Origin: Campylobacter lari
GTDB taxonomy: Bacteria; Campylobacterota; Campylobacteria; Campylobacterales; Campylobacteraceae
DNA: 64,000 nucleotides
Direction of reading: 5' to 3'
Assembly: GCF_900638335.1 (NCBI RefSeq)
Contig: NZ_LR134508.1
Coordinates: 806,001 to 870,000, forward strand
The notes below the pieces were generated by a model. That model did no database searches and was not told the DNA's origin. It saw only the letters and a program-made list of their open reading frames with translations. The stretch's first letter is position 1; every line of letters begins with the position of its first letter. Position numbers and translations under genes: made by a program. Shown here one piece after another: positions 45,578 to 54,228 of this stretch.

Positions 45578-46551
45578 CTTTGACCTTCATAGCGGTTTTG
45601 ACAAGAACAATGCAAAGAACCATTTTGTCTTAAAAACACTCTTGCATCAACCCCTACTACTTTTCTATCTTTACATGCTTTTTGTAAATTTTCTAATACC
45701 AAAACATCATTTGCATCATTATAAGTTGGCACTATCAAGCCACCATTAACAAAAACAAAATTTGCATAAGTAGCACCAAGTCTTTTACCTTCAAAATACA
45801 AAGGCTTAGGTAAAGGAAGCTCTAATAAATCAAATCCTGTTTTTTTCAGCTCCTCTTCCATAGCCTTTAAAGGTGCATAATGCTCATCATTTTCATCTTT
45901 ACACACACAATAAGCAATGGTTTTTTCATTGATAAATCTTGCTAGAGTATCTATATGATGATCGGTATCATCGCCTTTAATATAGCCATGATTTAACCAT
46001 ATAATTTGTTTTAAGCCAAAAATTTCTTTTAACTTGGCTTCAATTTGCTCTTTATTTAAATGTGAGTTTCTATTTTCATTTAATAAACAAGCACTCGTTG
46101 TAAGCATTACTCCTTGCCCATTAAAATCAATACTCCCACCTTCTAAGATAAGATCAATTTTTTCTAATTTTCCAGATAATTTTTGTGCAAAAAGTTTTGA
46201 ATTTACCGCATTATCTAAAGTGCTTTGAAATTTATCACCCCAAGCATTAAAAATAAAATCAAGCCCTATAAGTTTATCATCTTCACACACATCAATTACA
46301 CCAAAATCTCTAATCCAAGTATCATTAGTATCGCACTTAAAAAAATCAACGTTTTTTATATGCTTAAATCTTTGAAAGTCTTTTTCACTTGGTGCTATAA
46401 GTAAAACTTTTTGAAAATTTGCCACAGCTTTAACAAATTCTTCATAGCTTTGCAAAATCTCTTCTAAATAAGGCTTCCAATCGCTATTTTCATGAGGCAA
46501 GGAAAGTAAAAGTAGCTCTTGTTTTTGCCATTCTGCTATGCTTTTTCTCAT
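45574..46551 (-). CDS. aguA: agmatine deiminase
   Basis: 325-residue member of the guanidino-group-modifying family; it turns agmatine into N-carbamoylputrescine and ammonia. The catalytic Cys is in GSLHCSCQN near the C-terminus, the His in DDTDHHIDTLARF, and the Asp/Trp in NDTWIRDFG. With aguB it forms a putrescine route from arginine-derived agmatine. It overlaps the CDF gene by 4 bp. Confidence 0.92.
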   Translation of the reverse strand: MRKSIAEWQKQELLLLSLPHENSDWKPYLEEILQSYEEFVKAVANFQKVLLIAPSEKDFQRFKHIKNVDFFKCDTNDTWIRDFGVIDVCEDDKLIGLDFIFNAWGDKFQSTLDNAVNSKLFAQKLSGKLEKIDLILEGGSIDFNGQGVMLTTSACLLNENRNSHLNKEQIEAKLKEIFGLKQIIWLNHGYIKGDDTDHHIDTLARFINEKTIAYCVCKDENDEHYAPLKAMEEELKKTGFDLLELPLPKPLYFEGKRLGATYANFVFVNGGLIVPTYNDANDVLVLENLQKACKDRKVVGVDARVFLRQNGSLHCSCQNRYEGQR

Positions 46552-46607
46552 TTTGATACCCTTTTTGATAATTAAAAAAGTATTTTAACATTTTTAATGA
46601 TAGTTTT

Positions 46608-46889
46608 TTACTCTTTTTTTAAAACCCAAGCAAAATACCATATCGCAAAAGATAAAAGCAAAATCATAAAAAGCTTTTTATCATACACTCCAAATCCTAT
46701 ATAAAGCACAGAATACATAAAACCAAAACTTCCCGCATAAATACAAATTCTACTCATTAAACCATTTTCCACCGCTCTAAAACATGGGCATTTGTGAAAA
46801 AATTTCTTTTTTGCTTCTTTGGGTTTAAAAAAACTCAAAACCGCACTTAAAATCAGCAAAAAACTTAAAAAATATAAAACCTTATCCAT
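46608..46889 (-). CDS. small membrane protein of unknown function
   Basis: 93 residues with an N-terminal membrane segment, a basic loop with Cys residues (HKCPCF) and two further segments. The ATG at 46889 overlaps the stop of the metallo-beta-lactamase gene (TAATG), so I use it rather than an earlier start. No family recognised. Confidence 0.7.
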   Translation of the reverse strand: MDKVLYFLSFLLILSAVLSFFKPKEAKKKFFHKCPCFRAVENGLMSRICIYAGSFGFMYSVLYIGFGVYDKKLFMILLLSFAIWYFAWVLKKE

Positions 46890-47488
46890 TAGTGAAAATA
46901 CCTTAACCAAGCAGGAATTGCACTTTGCTCTTCTTTTAAAGAACTTTCTTCTCCATGCCCTGGAAGCAATCTAAAATCTTTTTCATAAGCTAAAACTTTT
47001 AATAAACTCTCTTTCATCTTAGCTGCATCTGAGTAAGGAAAGTCCCATCTACCAATACTACGGTAAAATAAAAAATCTCCACTAAAAAGCACATCTTCAC
47101 CCACAAGTTCTATCATGCAGCACCCTGGAGTATGCCCTGGAAAATGATGAAATTTAAACTTAAACTCATCTATACTAAATTCATTTTCATTTTCTATTAA
47201 CACATCAGCATTTGAATGCTCAAAACCATAATTAAAAGGATCTTTTAACATAAAAGCATCATCTTTATGGATAAAAAGTGGAATTTCATAAACCTTTTTA
47301 GCTTTAGCATTATCATAAACATGATCATAATGACCATGAGTATTTAAAATAGCCAAAGGTTTGCTTGCGTTTTCTTTGATAAACTCATAAGCATTTTCAC
47401 CTGGATCGATGATGATTTGCTTATTATTGTGATCTATAATATAACAATTTGTTTCATACATTCCGCATGGTTGTTTTAAAATATGCAT
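46889..47488 (-). CDS. metallo-beta-lactamase fold hydrolase (glyoxalase II-like)
   Basis: 199-residue cytosolic hydrolase. The metal-binding motif is THGHYDHV, with further ligands in HFPGHTPGC, FSGDFLF and LLPGHGEES. This set matches the glyoxalase II / persulfide dioxygenase-like group. The substrate is probably a thioester. Divergent from nadE, as in C. jejuni. Confidence 0.88.
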   Translation of the reverse strand: MHILKQPCGMYETNCYIIDHNNKQIIIDPGENAYEFIKENASKPLAILNTHGHYDHVYDNAKAKKVYEIPLFIHKDDAFMLKDPFNYGFEHSNADVLIENENEFSIDEFKFKFHHFPGHTPGCCMIELVGEDVLFSGDFLFYRSIGRWDFPYSDAAKMKESLLKVLAYEKDFRLLPGHGEESSLKEEQSAIPAWLRYFH

Positions 47489-47514
47489 ATAAACTTCCTT
47501 TTAACTAAATCAAA

Positions 47515-47520
47515 TATAAT
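47515..47520 (+). promoter_or_regulatory. -10 box of nadE
   Basis: TATAAT lies 29 bp before the nadE ATG in the 61-bp divergent gap. Confidence 0.5.
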
Positions 47521-47549
47521 TTTAAAAAATTAATATTTAAAGATTTTTT

Positions 47550-48290
47550 ATGAATTATACAAAATTACAAGAATTATTGATCAATTTTATAAAAGAACAA
47601 GCAGGAGATAAAAATCTCATCTTAGGTTTAAGCGGTGGGATAGATTCAGCTTTAGTAGCTCATCTTTGCAAAAAAGCAGTGGGCGAAAAACTTTTTGTGC
47701 TTTTAATGCCTACAAAACATTCTAAAAAAGAAAATTTAGATGATGCATTAATGCTTTGTAAAGATTTGCAAATTCATCATAAGATCATTTATATTGATGA
47801 AGTACTTTGTGCTTATGAAAAAATTTGTCAAGACTTAAACCCTTTACGCTTTGGAAATTTAGCTGCAAGAGTGCGTATGAGTTTGCTTTATGATTATTCG
47901 GCTTTACATAATGCATTGGTAGTAGGTACTTCTAATAAGAGTGAGCTTATGCTTGGTTATGGGACTATTTATGGAGATTTAGCTTGTGCTTTTAATCCTT
48001 TGGCTACACTTTATAAAAGTGAAGTTTTTGAGCTTGCTAAATTTATGGGCGTGCATGAAAATTTCATACAAAAAGCCCCTAGTGCTGATCTTTGGCCAAA
48101 TCAAAGCGATGAAAAAGATCTTGGCTATAAATATGAAGTTTTAGATGAAGTTTTAAAAGCTTTAGAAAACAATCAAAGCTTGGAAAAATTTGATGAGAAT
48201 TTAAAAAATTTAGTCTTAGAGCGTGTGCAAAATAATGCCTTTAAGAGAACACTTCCAACAACATTAAAGAATACATATGACTTGGCTTGA
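47550..48290 (+). CDS. nadE: NAD synthetase (ammonia-dependent)
   Basis: 246 residues; amidates deamido-NAD to NAD with ATP and ammonia. The PP-loop LGLSGGIDSALVAHL is at the N-terminus, and GTSNKSELMLGYGT and PSADLWPNQSDE are family marks. There is no glutaminase domain. It overlaps lpxK by 14 bp. Confidence 0.95.
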   Translation: MNYTKLQELLINFIKEQAGDKNLILGLSGGIDSALVAHLCKKAVGEKLFVLLMPTKHSKKENLDDALMLCKDLQIHHKIIYIDEVLCAYEKICQDLNPLRFGNLAARVRMSLLYDYSALHNALVVGTSNKSELMLGYGTIYGDLACAFNPLATLYKSEVFELAKFMGVHENFIQKAPSADLWPNQSDEKDLGYKYEVLDEVLKALENNQSLEKFDENLKNLVLERVQNNAFKRTLPTTLKNTYDLA

Positions 48291-49215
48291 TCGCTATTTT
48301 TTTAAACCTAATTTTTTGCAAAAAACTCTAGCCTTTTTGCTTTTGCCTTTTAGCTTTTTATATATGATTATAGCTATTTTAAATACTAAATTTAAAAAAG
48401 AACTTGATTTTAATTTACCCATTATAAGCATAGGTAATCTAACCCTAGGAGGCAATGGAAAAACTCCCATTTGTAAAGCCATAGCAGCTGAGTTTGAAAA
48501 TTGTTTTATCATCTTAAGAGGCTATAAAAGACAAAGTAAAGGCTTAATCATCGTTAAACATAAAGATGAAATTTTATGTAATATTAAAGAAAGTGGCGAT
48601 GAAGCTATGGAGTATGCACTTACAAAGTACATTAGTGGAGTGATAGTAAGCGAAGATAGGGTTAAAGGCATACAAAAAGCTATCGAACTTGGAGCAAAAA
48701 TCATACTTTTAGACGATGCTTTTTCTAAATTTCATATTAAAAAACTTAATATTTTATTGCAAAGTAAAGATGAGCCATTTTTTGATTTTACCCTACCTAG
48801 CGGGGCTTATCGTTTGCCAAAATCTTTTGCTAAAAGGGCTGATTTTATAGCTAAAGAAAATGAAGACTTTGTGCGTTATTCTCATGTAAAAGAAAATCAA
48901 AAAGCAGTTTTAATAAGCTCTATTGCAAAACCTTTTAGGTTGTATGAGCATTTTATCAAAGCAAGGGCTTGTTATTTTTTTGCCGATCATTATATTTTCA
49001 AAAAAGAAGAATTAGAAAAACTTTTAAAAAAACACAATTGCGACACCTTAATGCTAACCTTTAAAGACTATGTGAAAGTAAAAGATTTTGGCTTTAAAAC
49101 TGAACTTATTCATCTTGATATTGTTTTAAAAGATAGCTTTAGGCAAGTTTTGCAAGATTATATTGATAAATTTAACAAAAAGGAAGAAAATGTTGCTACA
49201 CTCAACCCAAGATAA
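48277..49215 (+). CDS. lpxK: tetraacyldisaccharide 4'-kinase LpxK
   Basis: 312-residue inner-membrane kinase that phosphorylates the lipid A precursor. An N-terminal membrane helix is followed by the P-loop LTLGGNGKTPICKAI and a catalytic segment LLDDAFSKFHIKK, where the usual DDGFQH is changed to DDAFSK. It overlaps nadE and thrC. The altered motif is worth noting, though the family varies in epsilonproteobacteria. Confidence 0.9.
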   Translation: MTWLDRYFFKPNFLQKTLAFLLLPFSFLYMIIAILNTKFKKELDFNLPIISIGNLTLGGNGKTPICKAIAAEFENCFIILRGYKRQSKGLIIVKHKDEILCNIKESGDEAMEYALTKYISGVIVSEDRVKGIQKAIELGAKIILLDDAFSKFHIKKLNILLQSKDEPFFDFTLPSGAYRLPKSFAKRADFIAKENEDFVRYSHVKENQKAVLISSIAKPFRLYEHFIKARACYFFADHYIFKKEELEKLLKKHNCDTLMLTFKDYVKVKDFGFKTELIHLDIVLKDSFRQVLQDYIDKFNKKEENVATLNPR

Positions 49216-50599
49216 AAATCACCAAATAAGCTTTTCAAAGGCCTTACTTAGCCCTAGTGCACCTAATAATGCTTTATATGCACCACTTAATCTACCAAAG
49301 CTTGATAATGAAGCTTTAAAAAATTTAAACTACAAAGAATTAGCTTTAAAAATCATCGCAGCTTTTGATTTTGATTTAGAGCTTGAAATTTTTGAAAAAG
49401 CTTTGAAAACTTATGAGAGTTTTGATGATAAAACCTGCCCTATTAATTTGAAAAAAATCAATGATAAGCTTTATATTAATGAATTATTCCATGGGCCAAC
49501 AAGAGCTTTTAAAGATATGGCTTTACAGCCTTTTGGCGTGCTTTTAGAACACTTAAAAAAAGATGATAATTTTTTAATTATGTGTGCTACAAGTGGCGAT
49601 ACAGGACCTGCTACGCTAAAAAGCTTTGAAAATAAAAAAGGCATAAAAGTAGTTTGTATTTACCCAAATGAAGGTACAAGTAAAACTCAAGCTTTACAAA
49701 TGACACATTCAAATGCAAGCAATTTAAAATCCATAGCCATAGAAGGTAATTTTGATGATGCGCAAAATGCTCTAAAAGCGCTTTTAAATGATGAAGATTT
49801 TAAAAATACCTTAAAAGAAGAAAAGTTAAGTCTAAGTGCAGCAAATTCAGTTAATTTTGGAAGAATACTTTTTCAAATCATCTATCATTACTATGCTAGT
49901 TTAAAAATCGATAGAACAATAGATATCATCATTCCAAGTGGAAATTTTGGCGATGCTTTGGGAGCTTATTATGCTAAAAAAATGGGAGCAAATATAGGTA
50001 AAATTAAAATTGCTTCCAATTCAAACAATATCTTAAGTGAGTTTTTTAATACAGGCAAATATGATTTAAGAAATAAAAGCTTGCAAAAGACTATTTCTCC
50101 TGCTATGGATATACTTATATCATCAAATATAGAAAGATTGCTTTTTGATAAATTTAAAGATGAGCGCACCAAAGAGTTAATGCAAGCTTTAAAGAATGAA
50201 AAATATTATGAGCTTAGCCAAAAAGAGCTAGAGCTTTTACAAGAAGACTTTGAAGCTGATTTTTGCAATGATGATGAGTGTATGCAATATATCAAACAAT
50301 ACAGCCACTTAGGACTTTTAGACCCTCACACTTGCACTTGCTTTAAAATGCTTGATTCTAACACTACTACGCTTATCACTTCCACAGCACAATGGAGTAA
50401 ATTTACCCCAAGTATGTATCAAGCAATTTATAATAAAGAATGCCAAGATGAACAAGCTTGCATGCAAGAACTTGCAAAAGAATTTAAGCAAGAAATTCAT
50501 CCAAATATTGCAAGCTTATTTACAAGTACACAAAAGCAAAATCAAGTTTGCAAACTCAAAAATCTAAAACAAACTATTATAGAATGGATAAAACAATGA
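49190..50599 (+). CDS. thrC: threonine synthase
   Basis: 469-residue PLP enzyme; it makes threonine from O-phosphohomoserine. The PLP Lys is in GPTRAFKDMALQP, then ATSGDTGPATLKSF and PSGNFGDALGAYYAKKMG for phosphate binding. The ATG at 49190 after AAGGAAG is chosen over an upstream ATG. It overlaps lpxK at the start and kdsB at the end (ATGA). Confidence 0.94.
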   Translation: MLLHSTQDKNHQISFSKALLSPSAPNNALYAPLNLPKLDNEALKNLNYKELALKIIAAFDFDLELEIFEKALKTYESFDDKTCPINLKKINDKLYINELFHGPTRAFKDMALQPFGVLLEHLKKDDNFLIMCATSGDTGPATLKSFENKKGIKVVCIYPNEGTSKTQALQMTHSNASNLKSIAIEGNFDDAQNALKALLNDEDFKNTLKEEKLSLSAANSVNFGRILFQIIYHYYASLKIDRTIDIIIPSGNFGDALGAYYAKKMGANIGKIKIASNSNNILSEFFNTGKYDLRNKSLQKTISPAMDILISSNIERLLFDKFKDERTKELMQALKNEKYYELSQKELELLQEDFEADFCNDDECMQYIKQYSHLGLLDPHTCTCFKMLDSNTTTLITSTAQWSKFTPSMYQAIYNKECQDEQACMQELAKEFKQEIHPNIASLFTSTQKQNQVCKLKNLKQTIIEWIKQ

Positions 50600-51318
50600 T
50601 AATCATACCAGCAAGATTAAAATCAAGTCGTTTTGAAAATAAAATTTTATGCAAGATTAATAATTTACCTATGTTTATTTATACAGCTAAAAAAATGCAA
50701 GAAGTTGATGAAGTATATGTGGCACTTGATGATGAAGAGGTTTTAAAAATAGCGCAAAAACATAATGTAAAAGCAGTTTTAACAAGTAAAAATCACGAAA
50801 GTGGCACTGATAGGATCAATGAAGCTTGTCAAATTTTAAAACTAAATGAAAATGAGCTAATCATTAATGTCCAAGCTGATGAGCCTTTTATAGAAACACA
50901 AAATATTAAAGATTTTAAGGAATTTAGCCAAAAAGCTTTTGAAGATGAGTTTTGTTTTATGAGTAGTTGTTATAAAGAAGTAGATGCAAAAGCTTGCGAT
51001 GATCCTAATTTAGTTAAAGTAGTTACTGATAATAATGATTATGCTTTATATTTTTCAAGATCTAAAATTCCTTATGAAAGAGCAAATTATAAACAAAATT
51101 TCAAAGCTCACCTTGGAATTTATGCATATAGGGTTAAAAATTTACAAGAATTTTGTACTTTGAAAAACTCAGCTTTAGAAGAATGTGAAAAATTAGAACA
51201 ATTAAGAGCCTTAGAAAATGGCAAAAAAATCAAAATGTTAAAAATACAAAGTCAAAGCATAGGTATAGATACAAAAGAAGATTACGAAAGGGCTTTAGCT
51301 AAATTTGGATCATTTTAA
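50596..51318 (+). CDS. kdsB: CMP-Kdo synthetase
   Basis: 240 residues; activates Kdo with CTP for LOS inner core. It begins MIIIPARLKSSRFENK, the nucleotide-binding start of the family, and has VQADEPFI and HLGIYAYR. The ATG overlaps the thrC stop (ATGA), which decides the start; longer open frames upstream lie inside thrC. Confidence 0.95.
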   Translation: MIIIPARLKSSRFENKILCKINNLPMFIYTAKKMQEVDEVYVALDDEEVLKIAQKHNVKAVLTSKNHESGTDRINEACQILKLNENELIINVQADEPFIETQNIKDFKEFSQKAFEDEFCFMSSCYKEVDAKACDDPNLVKVVTDNNDYALYFSRSKIPYERANYKQNFKAHLGIYAYRVKNLQEFCTLKNSALEECEKLEQLRALENGKKIKMLKIQSQSIGIDTKEDYERALAKFGSF

Positions 51319-51751
51319 AATTTACCAAGCAAACATTAATGATTTAGAAGATGTATTAATATTAGCAAGTTTATTATTTAATAAACCCATTGTAAAATTA
51401 AAGTATGAATTTGAAAATATATTAAAAGATCAAAAATATGCTGTATTTTTACTTAAAATACAGCAATTGTGTATAGGCTTAGCATATGTTAGTATAAGGT
51501 ATGATTATGTAGAAGGTAGCTCTAGTGCTCCAGTAGGATATTTAGAAGGAATTTACATTAGAGAAAATTTTAGAAAAAAATATTATGCAAAAAAATTACT
51601 AACATATTGCGAACAATGGATTTTAAATCAAAAAATTAGTGAATTTGCTAGTGATTGTGAATTACAAAATGTTGATAGTTTTGATTTTCATATGCAATGT
51701 GGCTTCAAAGAAGTTAATAAAATTATTTGTTTTATAAAAAAACTAAATTAA
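51305..51751 (+). CDS. GNAT acetyltransferase, similar to aminoglycoside 6'-N-acetyltransferase
   Basis: 148 residues. The middle and end follow the AAC(6') subgroup: YDYVEGSSSAPVGYLEGIYI, the acetyl-CoA loop (a degenerate NFRKKYYAKKLL), EFASDCELQN and GFKEVNKIICF. Start TTG 51305 lies 14 bp inside kdsB and has no strong SD; no ATG is in frame. It is more AT-rich than its neighbours. Whether it acts on aminoglycosides or another amine cannot be told from sequence. Confidence 0.75.
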   Translation: MDHFKIYQANINDLEDVLILASLLFNKPIVKLKYEFENILKDQKYAVFLLKIQQLCIGLAYVSIRYDYVEGSSSAPVGYLEGIYIRENFRKKYYAKKLLTYCEQWILNQKISEFASDCELQNVDSFDFHMQCGFKEVNKIICFIKKLN

Positions 51752-51760
51752 GGAAAAAAC

Positions 51761-52525
51761 ATGAAAAAAATTATTTTACTACTTACATTGTTTTTTACAC
51801 TCAATGCAAAAGAATTAATCGTGGGTATGGAATTAGCTTATCCTCCTTTTGAAATGAGCGATACTAAAGGTAACCCAAGTGGTATTAGTGTAGAGTTTCT
51901 ACAAGCTTTTGCTAAAGAAAAAAACTATGATTTAAAAATCCAAAACATAGCTTGGGATGGACTTATACCTGCTTTAAGAACTCAAAAAATAGATCTCATC
52001 ATGTCTTCTATGAGTATAAGCGAACAAAGAAAAAAAGTAATAGATTTTACCTTGCCTTATGCTAAGGCAAATTTAGCGATATTAAGCGCTAAAAAATCAA
52101 ATATTAATTCCATAGAAGATTTAAATCAAAAAGGGAAAATCCTTGCTTTAAAAAGAGGTTCAAGTGCGCATTTGTATGCTCAAAAAAATCTTAAAAATGC
52201 AAAAATCTTAGTATTTGATAAAGAAAATGCGGCTATTTTAGAAGTCATTCAAGCAAAAGCTGATGCTTTTATTTATGATCAAATGAGCATTTATAAAGCA
52301 TGGAAAAAACATCCTGAGCAAACAAAAGCTATTTTTACTCCTTTTGAAAAAACACCTGAGCAATGGGCCATAGCTTTGAATAAAAACAATACCAAATTAA
52401 AAGAAGAGCTCAATGAGTTTATTTTAAAATCTAAAGAAAATGGTTTTTTTGATAAACTAAGTCAAAAATACCTCAAAGATATGCAAGAAGTTTTCAAAGA
52501 ACAAAAGCTTGAGTTTTTCTTTTAA
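51761..52525 (+). CDS. periplasmic amino-acid-binding protein of an ABC transporter
   Basis: 254-residue SBP family 3 protein with a signal peptide (about 1-17). The fold is marked by GMELAYPPFEMSD, AWDGLIPALRTQKIDLIMSSMSI and TLPYAKANLAIL. Likely binds a polar amino acid. The permease that may serve it lies convergent on the other strand, sharing a terminator; no ATPase gene is adjacent. Confidence 0.87.
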   Translation: MKKIILLLTLFFTLNAKELIVGMELAYPPFEMSDTKGNPSGISVEFLQAFAKEKNYDLKIQNIAWDGLIPALRTQKIDLIMSSMSISEQRKKVIDFTLPYAKANLAILSAKKSNINSIEDLNQKGKILALKRGSSAHLYAQKNLKNAKILVFDKENAAILEVIQAKADAFIYDQMSIYKAWKKHPEQTKAIFTPFEKTPEQWAIALNKNNTKLKEELNEFILKSKENGFFDKLSQKYLKDMQEVFKEQKLEFFF

Positions 52526-52546
52526 GAAAAACTCTTCTCAAGCTTT
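52504..52546. terminator. bidirectional terminator shared by binding protein and permease genes
   Basis: Nested inverted repeats: inner GAGTTTTTCTT / AAGAAAAACTC (52511-52521 and 52524-52534) and outer AAAGCTTGAG / CTCAAGCTTT (52504-52513 and 52537-52546). Inner and outer stems share bases, so they are alternative folds. Both stop codons lie within. Confidence 0.7.
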
Positions 52547-53304
52547 CTTGAAAACACAGAAATAGGTAAAGTTAAAATCAAATAACAAAGTGCTAAAGGA
52601 ATGTAAATTTCTAAAGTTGAAAAAGTGAATGCATTGATTTCTTGAGCGTTTTGCGTTAGTTCTGAAATAGCTATAACACTTAAAAGGGAGCTATCTTTAA
52701 TCAAATTACCAAGCTGTCCACTTAGTGGTGCTAAGATATTTTTTAAAGCCTGAGGAAAAATCACGCTTTTATAAATTTCAAACTCACTTAAACCTAGAGC
52801 TTTAGCACTTTCATATTGCATTTTATCAACACTTAAAATCCCTGCTCTAAATATCTCACAAATATAAGCACTAGCAAATAAAGCTAAAATCAAAACTCCG
52901 CAAACATAACGATTATCAAGCCCCAAATTATCTGCAAAAATGTAATAAATCAATAAAATTTGTACCAGCAAAGGCGTGCCCCTAATAAGTTCTATAAAAA
53001 CTCTTGCGAACATATTAAAAAGCACAATTTTACAAAGACTCATATAGCACAAAATCAAAGCAAAAACCACACCCGTAATCAAAGACAAAATACTAATAAA
53101 AAAACTGGTAAAAAAACCTTGTATCATTTTGTCTTTATATTCATAAATTGCCCCAAAATCAAAATTATAACTAGCACTTAAAAAAGACAAATAAAAAAAT
53201 AAAAAAAATAAAAAAACCAACAAAAAAGCATTAAATAAAAATACTTTTAGACTAATTTTTTTATGCTCATTAAATTTGCTATGTACTATAAAAAGATAAC
53301 TCAA
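52522..53304 (-). CDS. amino-acid ABC transporter permease
   Basis: 260 residues, about six membrane segments, with the HisM-type EAA loop ESAKALGLSEFEIYKSVIFPQALKN shortened at the ends. The start is TTG at 53304 with GGGA 6 nt before it. It lies 9 bp after ppk2 on the same strand and converges on the binding-protein gene. A partner ATPase is not in the window. Confidence 0.85.
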   Translation of the reverse strand: MSYLFIVHSKFNEHKKISLKVFLFNAFLLVFLFFLFFYLSFLSASYNFDFGAIYEYKDKMIQGFFTSFFISILSLITGVVFALILCYMSLCKIVLFNMFARVFIELIRGTPLLVQILLIYYIFADNLGLDNRYVCGVLILALFASAYICEIFRAGILSVDKMQYESAKALGLSEFEIYKSVIFPQALKNILAPLSGQLGNLIKDSSLLSVIAISELTQNAQEINAFTFSTLEIYIPLALCYLILTLPISVFSRKLEKSFS

Positions 53305-53313
53305 TTCTATCCC

Positions 53314-54138
53314 TTATTTTTTATCAAATTTTTTAAGTTTTTCATCATTTAAGCTAAGCTCCATTTTACGAATTTCCTCCTCACCACTACGCACTAATTT
53401 TTTATCGTATTTAAAATACTTATCTTTAATTTTATTTGGATATTCTAAAATACTTAACAAATATTTAAATAAATTTATTCTTGCCTTCTTCTTATTATCT
53501 GAATTAATAATCACCCAAGGACATTTTGGAGTATTGGAAGCTAAAAGCATAGAATATTTTGCTAGGGTATATTTGTCCCACAATTCTTGGGATTTCTCAT
53601 CAACAGGAGAAAGTTTGTATTGCTTAAGAGGATCTTTTCTTCTTTGCTCAAAACGCCTTTTTTGCTCTTGCTTAGAAACTGAAAAATAAAATTTGAAAAA
53701 TAAAATCCCACTATCAAGTAACATTTCTTCAAAAGAAGCTACTTCGCGTAGGAATTTTTTATGCTCACTTGGAGTACAAAAACCCATCACAGGTTCAACT
53801 CCTGCTCTGTTATACCAAGATCTATCAAAGATTACTATTTCACCAGCAGCGGGCAAATGCGTCACATAACGCTGAAAATACCACTGAGTTTTCTCCACAT
53901 CGCTTGGTTTTTCAAGCGCTACCACACGACAACCTCTAGGATTTAAATGCTCAATTAATCTTTTGATAGCACCACCCTTTCCTGCCGCATCGCGCCCTTC
54001 GATTAAAATCAAAACCTTTAAACCTTTATCTTTAACATAATTTTGAAATTTTAAAAGTTCAATTTGTAGTCTTTTAAGCTCACTTTCATATTCAAGAGTT
54101 GATTTTTTTATCTTGATGAGAGTAAATTTTTTATCCAT
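53314..54138 (-). CDS. ppk2: polyphosphate kinase 2
   Basis: 274-residue soluble kinase that uses polyphosphate to phosphorylate GDP or ADP. Walker A is EGRDAAGKGGAIKR, lid and Walker B are FDRSWYNRAGVEPVMGF, and RFEQRRKDPLKQYKLSPVD is the class signature. Divergent from dsbD, as in C. jejuni. Confidence 0.94.
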   Translation of the reverse strand: MDKKFTLIKIKKSTLEYESELKRLQIELLKFQNYVKDKGLKVLILIEGRDAAGKGGAIKRLIEHLNPRGCRVVALEKPSDVEKTQWYFQRYVTHLPAAGEIVIFDRSWYNRAGVEPVMGFCTPSEHKKFLREVASFEEMLLDSGILFFKFYFSVSKQEQKRRFEQRRKDPLKQYKLSPVDEKSQELWDKYTLAKYSMLLASNTPKCPWVIINSDNKKKARINLFKYLLSILEYPNKIKDKYFKYDKKLVRSGEEEIRKMELSLNDEKLKKFDKK

Positions 54139-54228
54139 GGCAAACCTCTTAATTTAGGATAATTATTAACTTAAATTTACCACAAATAAGTAAAATATCA
54201 TATTATTTATTTTATTTTTGAGGAAAAA

